DNA from: Paenibacillus tarimensis
GTDB taxonomy: Bacteria; Bacillota; Bacilli; Paenibacillales; Paenibacillaceae
NCBI RefSeq assembly: GCF_021532315.1
Contig: NZ_JAKGAO010000020.1
Span: forward strand, 1-64,000
Reading direction: 5' to 3'
DNA: 64,000 nt
The notes beneath the pieces are model-generated. The model had not been told where the DNA came from. It did no database searches and saw nothing but the letters and a program-made list of their open reading frames with translations. Positions 44,777-53,598 of this stretch are shown piece by piece (position 1 is the stretch's first letter; each line of letters begins with the position of its first letter). The position numbers and the translations under genes were made by a program.

Positions 44777-45610
44777 CTAGTTATGCAGGAAAGCCTTGCC
44801 CTGCGCTACAATGGCAACTGACCCTTGAATAGTAATGTTTACGATATGACCTTGCGGATAATCAGCCGTCACTTGAATCGTGCCGCCTGGCTGTTTGATA
44901 TGAGCCGCAATAGTCCCGCCGCTCTTCCAGGCCAAGTAGGCGCCGATCGAAGCTGTACCTGATCCGCATCCCCTCTCCCATACCATGCTGTCGAGAGACG
45001 GAACGTAGATAAGCGGGGCCATTTCCTCCGAAGCCGGGTTGTACAGCAGAATGCCTATCAAGCTCGCTCCTAATGTAACCCCGAGCAGCCTTGCGAGTGA
45101 TTGCGCACGCCTTCTCTCTGACTCGGTAAACTGCTCAGCCTCCATCACTATATGTATAAAATCCCGGTACCTAACAATGACAATCTCAAGTTCGCTGCCC
45201 TCGTAATGAATAGACCGCAGTTCAATCTGCCTCGGAACCGGCATCGAGACCTGACAGTCGTATAGCTCGGCATTCTTCTTCACCAGACACTTGACCAGAT
45301 AATCGGTCCCCGACGTCTCCAATACCACTTCCGTCCATTCCAGCGGCTCCAATACATGTTCGGATGCGATTAGGGCGGCAAGTGCCATACAAGCGTTCCC
45401 GCAAAACTCTCCTCCAGCCATCTGCAGGTGTGCTGCAGCCTCCTTATTCACCGGCTTCCCAATGAATCCAACCTGCTCCGCATACACACTGTCATAGGAC
45501 ATGATTCGGGTAGCAATCCGCGTGTAATCCTCAGCCGGATGATCGGTCCGGACAAGGATGGTCATATTTTGGGTCGGACTGCATTTAATAAAATCGATTA
45601 CTTGTGCCAT
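44777..45610 (-). CDS. cntK: Histidine racemase (DapF fold)
   Basis: 277 residues, a cofactor-independent racemase of the diaminopimelate-epimerase fold that supplies D-histidine for CntL. The two catalytic cysteines are visible: Cys70 in AGGEFCGNACM and Cys215 in WERGCGSGTASIG. Synteny with cntLM and the GGEFCGNA variant distinguish it from true DapF. GAGGG lies eight bases before the ATG. It is the first gene of the operon, behind a consensus promoter and a Zur-like box. Its presence points to the D-His branch (staphylopine or bacillopaline) and away from pseudopaline. Confidence 0.9.
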   Translation of the reverse strand: MAQVIDFIKCSPTQNMTILVRTDHPAEDYTRIATRIMSYDSVYAEQVGFIGKPVNKEAAAHLQMAGGEFCGNACMALAALIASEHVLEPLEWTEVVLETSGTDYLVKCLVKKNAELYDCQVSMPVPRQIELRSIHYEGSELEIVIVRYRDFIHIVMEAEQFTESERRRAQSLARLLGVTLGASLIGILLYNPASEEMAPLIYVPSLDSMVWERGCGSGTASIGAYLAWKSGGTIAAHIKQPGGTIQVTADYPQGHIVNITIQGSVAIVAQGKAFLHN

Positions 45611-45667
45611 CTCAACATCCCTCTAGATCAATTTGTTTTTAAAGTCGATTGTCTAGTTGAGTTTAAG

Positions 45668-45682
45668 TTGTAATGTTTACGA
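45668..45682 (-). promoter_or_regulatory. Zur-like operator of the cnt operon
   Basis: Minus-strand TCGTAAACATTACAA matches the Bacillus Zur consensus TCGTAATNATTACGA at 12 of 14 specified positions. It covers about +10 to +25 of the cnt transcript, a position that blocks transcription when zinc is sufficient. Confidence 0.65.
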
Positions 45683-45698
45683 TTACGATTTCAACAAG

Positions 45699-45727
45699 AT
45701 TATATCCGCTGCTCCCGGAAGCGTCAA
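45699..45727 (-). promoter_or_regulatory. Promoter of the cntKLMABCDFE operon
   Basis: Minus-strand -35 TTGACG (45722-45727), 17-bp spacer, perfect -10 TATAAT (45699-45704). The Zur-like box lies just downstream. Confidence 0.8.
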
Positions 45728-45810
45728 TACAAATCACTCTTTTTTTGTAAAAATTACTCCAATTTGTTTAGAATTCAGTTTTGTATAGCTAAGGGAGTTT
45801 CAGTGATTAA

Positions 45811-45846
45811 AAAACAAAAAACCCAGCCGCTTGAGGCCGGGTTTTT
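45811..45846. terminator. Terminator after the second sugar ABC operon
   Basis: ACCCAGCC / GGCCGGGT hairpin with six-base loop; T-runs on both strands (TTTTTTG on minus, GTTTTTC on plus). Confidence 0.75.
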
Positions 45847-45892
45847 CAGCTGTGCTCAATGGGAACTACAAACTATCCTAGACCAATAGCTA

Positions 45893-46723
45893 CTATCCCT
45901 TCAGAGCGCCCTGCGTGATCCCCGCAACAAACTGCCGCATGAAGATCGAGACCATGACGAGCAGCGGAATCGTCGCCAAGAAGGTTCCGGTCATAATAAC
46001 CGCGTTGTCCTTGTAATACACCTTGTTCAGGTTGCGGATCGCAATCTGGATGGTCTGTACCGAAGGGTCCTTCAGCACGATTGACGGCCACAGAAAGTCA
46101 TTCCACACATTCATGAAGGTCAGAATAGCCAGAGTCGCCATGGCTGGTTTCACAATCGGAACCACGATCTTATAATAGGTCTGGAAATTGGTGCAGCCGT
46201 CCATTCTCGCCGATTCGATCAGCTCGCGGTGAACCGCGCTGTCCATATACTGCTTCAGCCAGAATACACCGAATACACTGACGAGGCCGGGAAGCAGCAC
46301 GGCCCGGAGGTCATTGATCAAGCCGAATTTTGTCATAATAATGTACAGCGGCACAATGCCAAGCTGCCCCGGAATCATCATCGTCATGAGCAGGAAGATG
46401 AACAGGAACGATCTGCCCTTAAAGCTCAGTCTGGAGAATGCGAATGCTGCCAGGGAGCAGAAGAACAAGGCGCTGAGTGTCAGCGTTGTAGCCAGAAGTG
46501 CTGTATTGCCAAGGGCCCGGAAGAACTGAATGTTGTATTCATTAAACATCTTGTCGATGTTGCTCATGAACTGATTGCCCGGGGTGAAGGCTGGCGGAAA
46601 CTTGTTGGTGTCGGCAGTCGTCCGGGAAGCGATCACGAACATCCAGTAGAACGGGAAGATCGAGAATACCAGCATCAGGGTTAGGAAGCTGTATGATATG
46701 ATTTTGCCGATCGGTTTATTCAT
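45893..46723 (-). CDS. CUT1 sugar ABC transporter permease (MalG type)
   Basis: A 276-residue permease with six predicted helices and the coupling loop ELIESARMDGCTNFQTYYKIVVPIVKP. The C-terminus FVAGITQGALKG is typical of MalG/LacG-like subunits. It lies 13 bp after the MalF-type permease, in one operon with the binding protein at 47740. No ATPase gene is included; a shared MsmX-type ATPase is inferred. Confidence 0.9.
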   Translation of the reverse strand: MNKPIGKIISYSFLTLMLVFSIFPFYWMFVIASRTTADTNKFPPAFTPGNQFMSNIDKMFNEYNIQFFRALGNTALLATTLTLSALFFCSLAAFAFSRLSFKGRSFLFIFLLMTMMIPGQLGIVPLYIIMTKFGLINDLRAVLLPGLVSVFGVFWLKQYMDSAVHRELIESARMDGCTNFQTYYKIVVPIVKPAMATLAILTFMNVWNDFLWPSIVLKDPSVQTIQIAIRNLNKVYYKDNAVIMTGTFLATIPLLVMVSIFMRQFVAGITQGALKG

Positions 46724-46736
46724 CCTGTATCCCCTC

Positions 46737-47696
46737 CTAGTCCGCCGAATTGATTTTGCGCGTCAGGTAGAAATTAAAGACCGAGAACGCCACGATAATC
46801 AGGAACATCAACCAGGCAATTGCGGAAGCATAACCGAATTGGTTGTTAGTAAATGCGGTCGTATACAGATACAGCACCATGGTGAGTACCTGTCCCTTCG
46901 AACCACCCTGGTCTCCGGCGAATATCATTGGTTCAACGAACAGCTGCATGCCGCCAACCGTGGATACGATGACCGTAAACAGGATAATCGGACGCATCAT
47001 TGGGATTGTAATATTGAAAAACTGCTGGACTCTGGAAGCGCCATCAATTCTGGCCGCCTCATAAATATCACTCGGGATGCTCTGCAGAGCCGCCAAATAA
47101 ATAATCGCGTTGTAGCCGAGCCATCTCCAAGTGACCATTAGCGCGACAGCGAACTGAGCGCCCCAGTAGGAAGCCAGCCAGTTAAATTTGTCGAATCCAA
47201 GCTGGCTGAGCAGCCAGTTAAGAATACCGTAATGAGTGCCGAAGATGCTACCAAAAATAACGGCCACCGCTACCAGTGAAGTAACGTTTGGAATAAGCGC
47301 AGCCGTCCGGAAAAGAGCCTTTCCCTTCAGCATGCTTTGATTAAGCACGGTAGCCAGAACAAGAGCAAAGAACAACTGCGGGATTGTGCTGATTATCCAC
47401 AAGGTGAATGTATTGCCGACTGCCTTCCAGAATCTTGGGTCGTCTGTCAGCAGCCAGATGAAATTTTGAAAGCCGATAAACTCTTTGTTCCCCAGGATGT
47501 TCCAGGAGTAGAAGGAAATCTGGGCAGACCAGAGGATCGGAAACAGTGTAAATATGCCAAACAGAATAAAGAAAGGGGCTATATACAAATAACCTGACAC
47601 ATGGTCCTTAAAGGACTGTGAGTTGCGAAGCTTGCGGGTTTTCTTCGTGCCTGCGTCCATTCTCGGTTCCATCTTGGTGCCTCCTCCGCGAATCAT
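46737..47696 (-). CDS. CUT1 sugar ABC transporter permease (MalF type)
   Basis: A 319-residue permease with a basic N-terminus, six predicted helices and the coupling loop IYEAARIDGASRVQQFFNITIPMMRP. It is the middle gene of the binding protein-permease-permease operon. The early residues may include an upstream start; MEPRMDAG (Met9) is an alternative. Confidence 0.9.
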   Translation of the reverse strand: MIRGGGTKMEPRMDAGTKKTRKLRNSQSFKDHVSGYLYIAPFFILFGIFTLFPILWSAQISFYSWNILGNKEFIGFQNFIWLLTDDPRFWKAVGNTFTLWIISTIPQLFFALVLATVLNQSMLKGKALFRTAALIPNVTSLVAVAVIFGSIFGTHYGILNWLLSQLGFDKFNWLASYWGAQFAVALMVTWRWLGYNAIIYLAALQSIPSDIYEAARIDGASRVQQFFNITIPMMRPIILFTVIVSTVGGMQLFVEPMIFAGDQGGSKGQVLTMVLYLYTTAFTNNQFGYASAIAWLMFLIIVAFSVFNFYLTRKINSAD

Positions 47697-47739
47697 ATAC
47701 GCCGGCCGACAACGAGTCGGCCGGCGTAATGCTTCCCTG

Positions 47740-49032
47740 TTATCTTCTCAGTTCACGTTCAATTTGGGTAATGGCATCCTTCCACATGGCTTCCGGATCC
47801 GCATTATTGTTCTGTACTTCGCCAAGCGCGTTCGTGATCGGCGTATTCGCAATCACATAGCTCGGTCCGTAGTAGACCGGAACCACCTTTTGTGCAGCTT
47901 CGGCATAGATCTTGCCAACCGGCGCGTCACTGAAGAATGGATCGCTGAACGTCTGAATTTCTTCACTGTCATAGATAGAAGGTGTTGAAGGGAAGTTGCC
48001 GTTCGTCTTAAAGTTCTCAAGCTGCATCTCTGGAGACAGCAGCCAGGAAATCAGCTTGTAAGCTTCTTCTGCATTCTTGCCCTGCTTCGGCAGTGTCAGG
48101 AAGGAGCCGCCCCAGTTGCCGGAGCCTTCAGGCATTTGAATAACATTCCACTTGCCCGCAGAATCCGGAGCATTGCCTTTCATGAAGCCCATCATCCAGG
48201 CTGGCGAGAGCATTACAGCGAAGTCGCCATTGTTCATGCCTGCACCCCACTCTGGTGTCCATTGTGCAATATTCGCGGAGAGTCCTTCTTGTGCTACACG
48301 TACGGCAAAGTCATAGGCTTTCTTCATTTCGGGATTTGTGCCTGCAATCAGTTCACCCTTGCTGTCGAAGTAGTGCTCATTCTTCTGGCCCTTCACGACA
48401 TCGAATACGGACAGGATGCTGTCAACCATTGGCTTGCCAGTAGCTTCTTTAACCGTCTTGCCTACCGTTATGAAATCTTCCCAGGTCTTGATTTTCTCCT
48501 GCAGTGCTGCAGGATCAGTTGGAAGACCAGCCTGCTCGAAAATATCGGTCCGGTACATCATGGCCATCGGGCCTACGTCAGTCGGAAGACCGAAGATGAA
48601 GCTGCCGTCCTGGCTGGATGCCTGAACAACCTTCCAGTCAAGATAATTGCCCATAATGTCATTCGCGCCAAAGTTCGCCAGGTTGTGGAAGTTGTTCTCT
48701 TCTGCCTTAAAGCGGTCCAGGTAACCAATCTCAACCATCGAGATATCAGGCGCGCCGCTGCCGGCTGCCAGCGCTGTAACAAGACCGTTGTGATGATCGG
48801 CATATTCCTGCGCTTGAATATTTACTTTTACATGAGGATTTTCCTTCATATACTGATCGACTAAAGGTTCGAGTCCGGTACCGGTGAACAGCCACATATT
48901 AAGCGTTACCTGCTTCTGTCCGCCGCTGTCTGTTGTTTCGCCTCCCGCATTCTCAGCAGGAGCACTGCCGCCGCATGCCGCCAAGGAAAAAACAAGCACA
49001 AAACTCATGAGCATTATTCCGAGTTTCTTCAT
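47740..49032 (-). CDS. Sugar-binding lipoprotein of the second CUT1 ABC system
   Basis: 430 residues, family 1 binding protein with lipobox LAAC and linker. The substrate-binding core contains GAPDISMVEIGYLDRFK, YGLPTD-like FIFGLPTDVGPMAMMYRTDI and GSGNWGGSFLTLPKQGKNAEEAY. These segments are shared almost word for word with the lipoprotein at 50416-51714, so the two are paralogues. It is the first gene of the transport operon, with promoter at 49079-49107 and a cre site upstream. The substrate is unknown. Confidence 0.9.
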   Translation of the reverse strand: MKKLGIMLMSFVLVFSLAACGGSAPAENAGGETTDSGGQKQVTLNMWLFTGTGLEPLVDQYMKENPHVKVNIQAQEYADHHNGLVTALAAGSGAPDISMVEIGYLDRFKAEENNFHNLANFGANDIMGNYLDWKVVQASSQDGSFIFGLPTDVGPMAMMYRTDIFEQAGLPTDPAALQEKIKTWEDFITVGKTVKEATGKPMVDSILSVFDVVKGQKNEHYFDSKGELIAGTNPEMKKAYDFAVRVAQEGLSANIAQWTPEWGAGMNNGDFAVMLSPAWMMGFMKGNAPDSAGKWNVIQMPEGSGNWGGSFLTLPKQGKNAEEAYKLISWLLSPEMQLENFKTNGNFPSTPSIYDSEEIQTFSDPFFSDAPVGKIYAEAAQKVVPVYYGPSYVIANTPITNALGEVQNNNADPEAMWKDAITQIERELRR

Positions 49033-49078
49033 TGTGTTTCATCCCCCTATGGTGTAAGTGGACTTCTGTTTCGTCCTG

Positions 49079-49107
49079 ATTAAAGTGTACTGCAGCGGCA
49101 GCATCAA
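49079..49107 (-). promoter_or_regulatory. Promoter of the second sugar ABC operon
   Basis: Minus-strand -35 TTGATG (49102-49107), 17-bp spacer, -10 TTTAAT (49079-49084). Confidence 0.6.
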
Positions 49108-49112
49108 AGGTA

Positions 49113-49126
49113 TGTGAGCGCTTTCA
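49113..49126 (-). promoter_or_regulatory. cre site (CcpA binding)
   Basis: Minus-strand TGAAAGCGCTCACA fits the consensus TGWAANCGNTNWCA at every specified position. It lies just upstream of the -35, so carbon catabolite control of the transporter is likely; from this position CcpA could repress or activate. Confidence 0.75.
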
Positions 49127-49176
49127 TAAATACTGATGTTTTTTAAGATGTTCTTCTGAGATTCCTATAGGGGCAT

Positions 49177-49203
49177 GAAAAAACCGGAGTTTTCCTCCGG
49201 TTA
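49177..49203 (-). terminator. Terminator after the kinase/binding-protein/regulator operon
   Basis: Minus-strand AACCGGAG / CTCCGGTT hairpin with a 5-base AAAAC-type loop, followed by TTTTTTC. Confidence 0.75.
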
Positions 49204-49233
49204 CCACAGATCTAACAGATGGTTGTTGTCCGG

Positions 49234-50409
49234 TTAAGTATTGGCGTGCTTCTCCCGGTATTCATACGGATTCATTCCTTCAAGCGACTTGAAGACACGG
49301 CTGAAATGTACCTGGTCACTGTATCCGACTTCGCTGCTGATTTGATAAATCTTCAAGTTCGTCTCCTTCAGCAGCCGTCTGGCATGCTTCATCCGGGTAC
49401 GGGTTACATATTGGCTGAAGGTCTGTCCGGTCTCCGCTTTAAACAACGAGGACAAGTAATTCGGATGGACAAACAGCTTCTCGGACAATGCGGTAAGTGT
49501 CAATTCGGTTGCATACTCCTTGTCAATCGTCTCTTGGGCCATCCGAATGATCCGGTGAAGCTTCGCTTCCGGTTCGTTCTCCCCGGTCTCTTGCTCAAGC
49601 ACTCCGATCTGCTTTAGCGCCTTCTGGTAAAGTGTGCTTACCGCGGAGAGCTTCCGGGCCGTGCCACCGAGCCTGATCATCAGCTTCAGCCGGAGCAGGC
49701 CGGAGATCGTCTCCTGAACAGTCTTCAGAATTGCTTCCCAATCCGCTTCCCGCTTATCATCCAGGAACAGAATACAGGTGAGATGGGTTTCTTCTATTAC
49801 CGTAACGGAAGTACCGTAATCGGCGAGCAGATCACTCAGTATATTCTTGATGGAGAACCTGATATTCCTCGTACGGAAACCAGAGTCGGTTGATGTCAGG
49901 CACATCACGCCGAGTTCCTTGAAATCAGGAAACAGGGATTCATCATAATAAGGCAGCGGCATCTCATACAGCAGATCCGTTACTTTCTTCTCGAATAATT
50001 CCCGGCTGCGCAGCTGGGAAATCTCAGCCTTTTGGCGCCTATCCGACAATCCCTCTTCCACCTGTGCGATTATATCCTTAACAACGTCAACCGATACCGG
50101 CTTCAACAGATAGTCCTTCACTCCATACGACAAAGCACGCCGTGCGTATTCGAACTCTGCATGCCCCGTTAACATGACAATTGCCGTCTCAGGGTAGTTC
50201 TTCCGGATATGACCGGCCAGCTCAAGTCCGTCTACGGCTGGCATCTGAATGTCGGTTATCACCAGATCAAACGGCTGTCTGCCCAGCAAATCGATCGCAT
50301 CCTCTCCATCCTCAGCCTCGTGAAGCAGGTAATGGCCGGCAATTCCTGAGATCATACGCGCCATCGAGCTGCGGACAACCGGCTCGTCGTCAACCAGCAG
50401 TATATTCAT
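49234..50409 (-). CDS. AraC-family response regulator (YesN type)
   Basis: 391 residues. Receiver with VDDE and phospho-acceptor Asp53 in LVITDIQMPAVDG; C-terminal AraC double helix-turn-helix (about 290-388, LFVHPNYLSSLFKAETGQTF ... GMNPYEYREKH). It is third in the operon kinase - binding protein - regulator and probably activates the sugar ABC operon immediately downstream. It is shorter than the regulator at 5211, lacking the long middle region. Confidence 0.92.
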   Translation of the reverse strand: MNILLVDDEPVVRSSMARMISGIAGHYLLHEAEDGEDAIDLLGRQPFDLVITDIQMPAVDGLELAGHIRKNYPETAIVMLTGHAEFEYARRALSYGVKDYLLKPVSVDVVKDIIAQVEEGLSDRRQKAEISQLRSRELFEKKVTDLLYEMPLPYYDESLFPDFKELGVMCLTSTDSGFRTRNIRFSIKNILSDLLADYGTSVTVIEETHLTCILFLDDKREADWEAILKTVQETISGLLRLKLMIRLGGTARKLSAVSTLYQKALKQIGVLEQETGENEPEAKLHRIIRMAQETIDKEYATELTLTALSEKLFVHPNYLSSLFKAETGQTFSQYVTRTRMKHARRLLKETNLKIYQISSEVGYSDQVHFSRVFKSLEGMNPYEYREKHANT

Positions 50410-50415
50410 GGCTGC

Positions 50416-51714
50416 TTACCTCCTGGGCTTAACCGTACGGTCTATGAGAATCATCGCTTCCTGCCAAGCCTGCTCGGGCTCGGCTTCCCCACGCTCCACC
50501 TTAAAGATGGCATTCTCCATTATAGTCGTAATTTCATGCTGCTTGGGTCCTTCGTATACCATGGGTACCATAGCTGCCGCCTCTGCAAAAATTTTACCGA
50601 GAGGAGCATTATTAAAATAAGGATCACGCTTGTTCTGTATACTCTCTGTCTTATAAATACCCGGTGTAGAGGGAAAGTTATTGTTTCGGTTGAACATCCT
50701 CAGCTGCTGGTCAGGGGCGGTTAGCCAAGTAATCAGCTCATAGGCTTCCTTCGGATGCTGGCCTTGTTTCGGCAGGGTCAGAAATGACCCGCCCCAGTTA
50801 CCAGCACCTTCGGGAACTAACGCAACATCCCACTTACCAGCAGCGCCCGGAGCAGTCTGTTTAATATTATCCAGCAGCCATGCTGCCGCAAATATGACAG
50901 CAAAGTCTCCGTTCTCGATACCTTCCCCCCAGCGTATGCTCCATGTGGGGGCATCTGCGGACAGGTCTAGCTCATCCGCTTTCATTGCCAAATCCCAAGC
51001 AGCCCGTACAGCCTCATTACGCTTGACGATTAAAGCGCCGGTTCTCCGGTCATAATACTGCTCCTGCTCCTGAGCAAGCCGGAAACGATACAGCATGTTA
51101 ATGGTGTCAACCATAGCTGTGCCTGTTCGATCCCTCATCTGCTGGGCAGCCTTCAGGAAATCGTCCCAGGAGCCCAGCATTTCACTTACTTCCCAGCGGT
51201 CCGTCGGCAGACCGGCAGCCTTGAACAGATCAGGCCGGTAAGCCATCACCATCGGGCCAATATCCGTAGGCAGACCGTAAACCATGGCTCCGCTGCTGCC
51301 TACTGCCTGATTCCATTTCCAGTCCAGGTAGAGCGATTGCCGCTCTGCCGCACCATAATCAGCCAGATTGTAGAACTGTCCAGGGAATGCCTTGAAGGTT
51401 TCCAAGAAGCTGATTTCGACCAGGCTTATATCGGGCGCTCCATATCCGGCTGCAAAGGCGTTAAGCAGGTTCTCATGAACATGCTCGTATTGCGCCGTGA
51501 CGACATTGACTTCCACCTCATCATGCTCCCGGTCATACTGGCTGATTAATTCCTCCAGGCCGGTGCCCGGCCAAAGCCACAGGGTAAGCTGAGCGGGCTC
51601 TTGGACCTTCGGACCGTTCCGAACCTCTACCTCAGGCGGTGTCGGGCTGCAGGCAGATGACATTAACGCTAAGATAACCATTATAGGGATTAACAGGTAC
51701 TGTCTGCTAAGCAT
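50416..51714 (-). CDS. Binding-protein paralogue encoded between sensor kinase and regulator
   Basis: 432 residues, lipoprotein (lipobox SSAC) of binding-protein family 1. It is closely related along its whole length to the transporter's own binding protein at 47740: shared GAPDISLVEISFLE, YGLPTDIGPMVMAYRPDLF, GAGNWGGSFLTLPKQGQHPKEAY. Its place between kinase (27 bp upstream) and regulator (6 bp downstream) suggests it is a co-sensor that presents the sugar to the kinase rather than a transport subunit, as in other binding-protein/kinase triads. That role is inferred. Confidence 0.88.
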   Translation of the reverse strand: MLSRQYLLIPIMVILALMSSACSPTPPEVEVRNGPKVQEPAQLTLWLWPGTGLEELISQYDREHDEVEVNVVTAQYEHVHENLLNAFAAGYGAPDISLVEISFLETFKAFPGQFYNLADYGAAERQSLYLDWKWNQAVGSSGAMVYGLPTDIGPMVMAYRPDLFKAAGLPTDRWEVSEMLGSWDDFLKAAQQMRDRTGTAMVDTINMLYRFRLAQEQEQYYDRRTGALIVKRNEAVRAAWDLAMKADELDLSADAPTWSIRWGEGIENGDFAVIFAAAWLLDNIKQTAPGAAGKWDVALVPEGAGNWGGSFLTLPKQGQHPKEAYELITWLTAPDQQLRMFNRNNNFPSTPGIYKTESIQNKRDPYFNNAPLGKIFAEAAAMVPMVYEGPKQHEITTIMENAIFKVERGEAEPEQAWQEAMILIDRTVKPRR

Positions 51715-51740
51715 GATGAGGTTCTCCCTCCGTTATCTCG

Positions 51741-53528
51741 TTATTCTGTTATTCCGCTATCCGTGAAGTGAAGCGGAATATCAATGGTTACCTTTAAGCC
51801 TCCAAGATCACTTCGTGAGAGGTTAACACCATACTCACTTCCGTAAATAAGACCAATCCTCTGATTCAGGTTCGTCAGTCCGATGCCGGTATTCAGCGTC
51901 TCGGAGACATTCGCAGCCGCCTTACCGGCAAGCACCTCGCTCATGCTGTTCTCGGTCATGCCAATTCCATTATCCTCCACAACAATATGCAGCTTATCCT
52001 GCTGCTTTCCCAGTGAGATGCGTATATGCCAGCGCCGTCCCTTGACCCGTTCAAGACCATGGGTAAGCGCATTTTCAACAAGCGGCTGCAGCAGCATTTT
52101 CATCATTTTGCTTGGACGGACTGCATCATCTACTTTGATTTCTGTATGAAGTTTGTCTCCGAATCTTGCCTTTGAAAGATCGAGATAACGTTCAAGCTGC
52201 TTAAGATCCTGTTCAACCGTTACCAGCTCCGAACCGGGTTGTATACTGTACCGGAGCAGGTCGCTTAAGGTCAGAACCATATGCGCTGTCTTCTCCTGTC
52301 CTTCGTTAATCAATGTCCAGTATATGGTGTTCAGTGAGTTATACAAAAAATGCGGCCGGAACTGGGCTTTCATCGCGATCAGCTGGGCCTGTTTCTCACT
52401 GATTTGCTTCTCTGACAGATCCCTCACCGTATCGCTTAAGTCGCGGAGCATTTTGTTATAGCTCTCGTACAGGACATGCACCTCCTTGTTACTAAACCTT
52501 GTCTTGGCCGGTGTCAGCAGTCCTTTATCCAGCCGCTGCAGCTTGTGTGCGAGAAGGCGGATAGGACTTGAGAACGTCCATGAGAAGAAGGTAATGAAGA
52601 GGATCGCGATGAGTACACCCGTTATACCGATAATGATTGTGGAGCGTCCTACCTTCATTAAATCCGCAAACAGATCGCCCGCTTCAACGAATGCAGCCAC
52701 TGTCCATCCGCTGTATTCTGATCTGGACGAAGATACATAGGATAGGCTGTCATCCTCCTTCCATGTAAACATCTCATCGGGATGCCGCACCAGCGTCTTA
52801 AGCAATTCTCCATCGGCCGGAATTCCAGCATGTATGCCTTCCCGGCTGGAATATACCACCGTTCCTTCAGAATCAATAATCAGTATACTCCCTGTCTTCC
52901 CAAGATTGATCTGGCCAATAATCCGTTCCAGGCCCTCAACAGGGAAGGCGGCGTACAGGTTGCCCAGCTTTTCTAATGTCTCGCGGTTGTTTACCTGTCT
53001 GGCTCCCATTACAGCAGATGTAAGCCCGTTCCTCCATACCAGGCTGGATACCCATACCATCTTTCCTTCACCAGCAGCTATCCGCTCATACCAGGGAAGG
53101 TTATCCGCTAAATCTTGTTCGTCTCTCCAGGGCAGAGACTGGGTGGTGGTTGAGCTGTAATGATTACCGGACAGGTCATTCAGCAGAATGACAACGTCAT
53201 TTTCGAGGTAACGTCCCAGTCTGGAAAAGTACCGCTCGACCTCATAGCCGCTCATTAGCGTTGGCCGGTTCTCCCCTACTCTTGTCAGATGCTCTTGTAT
53301 GTCCTCCGAGAACATCAGAAGCTGCAGCAGCTTGTCGTATTCCAGCAGTTTTACATCAAGCTTGCCCCTCAGCTGTGCGACGGATTCGTGCAGATACTGC
53401 GAGGTTTTATTCAATATAATTTGGGCTGAATAGCGGTAGCCTACATAACTTGTTGCCGCCAGAATGAAGAGCAGAATGATAGAGAACAGGACAATTAATT
53501 GGATTAACAGCGGCACTTTACGGCTCAT
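51741..53528 (-). CDS. YesM-type sensor histidine kinase
   Basis: 595 residues. Membrane helix 1 (about 8-30), a large extracellular Cache-like sensor (about 35-280), membrane helix 2, HAMP, His_kinase domain with phospho-acceptor His in QFRPHFLYNSLNTIYW, and C-terminal ATPase domain (VEDNGIGM, GIGLTNLNQRI). The start MSRKVPLL has GAGGAG five bases upstream; the GTG six codons earlier overlaps that site. It is first gene of the operon with the co-sensor lipoprotein and regulator. Intact, unlike the kinase at 6887-8640. Confidence 0.92.
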   Translation of the reverse strand: MSRKVPLLIQLIVLFSIILLFILAATSYVGYRYSAQIILNKTSQYLHESVAQLRGKLDVKLLEYDKLLQLLMFSEDIQEHLTRVGENRPTLMSGYEVERYFSRLGRYLENDVVILLNDLSGNHYSSTTTQSLPWRDEQDLADNLPWYERIAAGEGKMVWVSSLVWRNGLTSAVMGARQVNNRETLEKLGNLYAAFPVEGLERIIGQINLGKTGSILIIDSEGTVVYSSREGIHAGIPADGELLKTLVRHPDEMFTWKEDDSLSYVSSSRSEYSGWTVAAFVEAGDLFADLMKVGRSTIIIGITGVLIAILFITFFSWTFSSPIRLLAHKLQRLDKGLLTPAKTRFSNKEVHVLYESYNKMLRDLSDTVRDLSEKQISEKQAQLIAMKAQFRPHFLYNSLNTIYWTLINEGQEKTAHMVLTLSDLLRYSIQPGSELVTVEQDLKQLERYLDLSKARFGDKLHTEIKVDDAVRPSKMMKMLLQPLVENALTHGLERVKGRRWHIRISLGKQQDKLHIVVEDNGIGMTENSMSEVLAGKAAANVSETLNTGIGLTNLNQRIGLIYGSEYGVNLSRSDLGGLKVTIDIPLHFTDSGITE

Positions 53529-53578
53529 GATGTCTCCTCTCCGCACACACGTAACTCGCTAATATTTATGCCCCAAAA

Positions 53579-53592
53579 GGTAAGCGTTTGCA
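53579..53592 (-). promoter_or_regulatory. Possible cre site before the kinase operon
   Basis: Minus-strand TGCAAACGCTTACC differs from TGWAANCGNTNWCA at two positions. It lies about 50 bp before the kinase gene. Confidence 0.35.
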
Positions 53593-53598
53593 CAGACT

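Noticed and set aside
44777-45610. Call of diaminopimelate epimerase (dapF)
   Set aside because: Same fold and cysteine pair, but gene order with cntL/cntM and the GGEFCGNA variant fit a histidine racemase.
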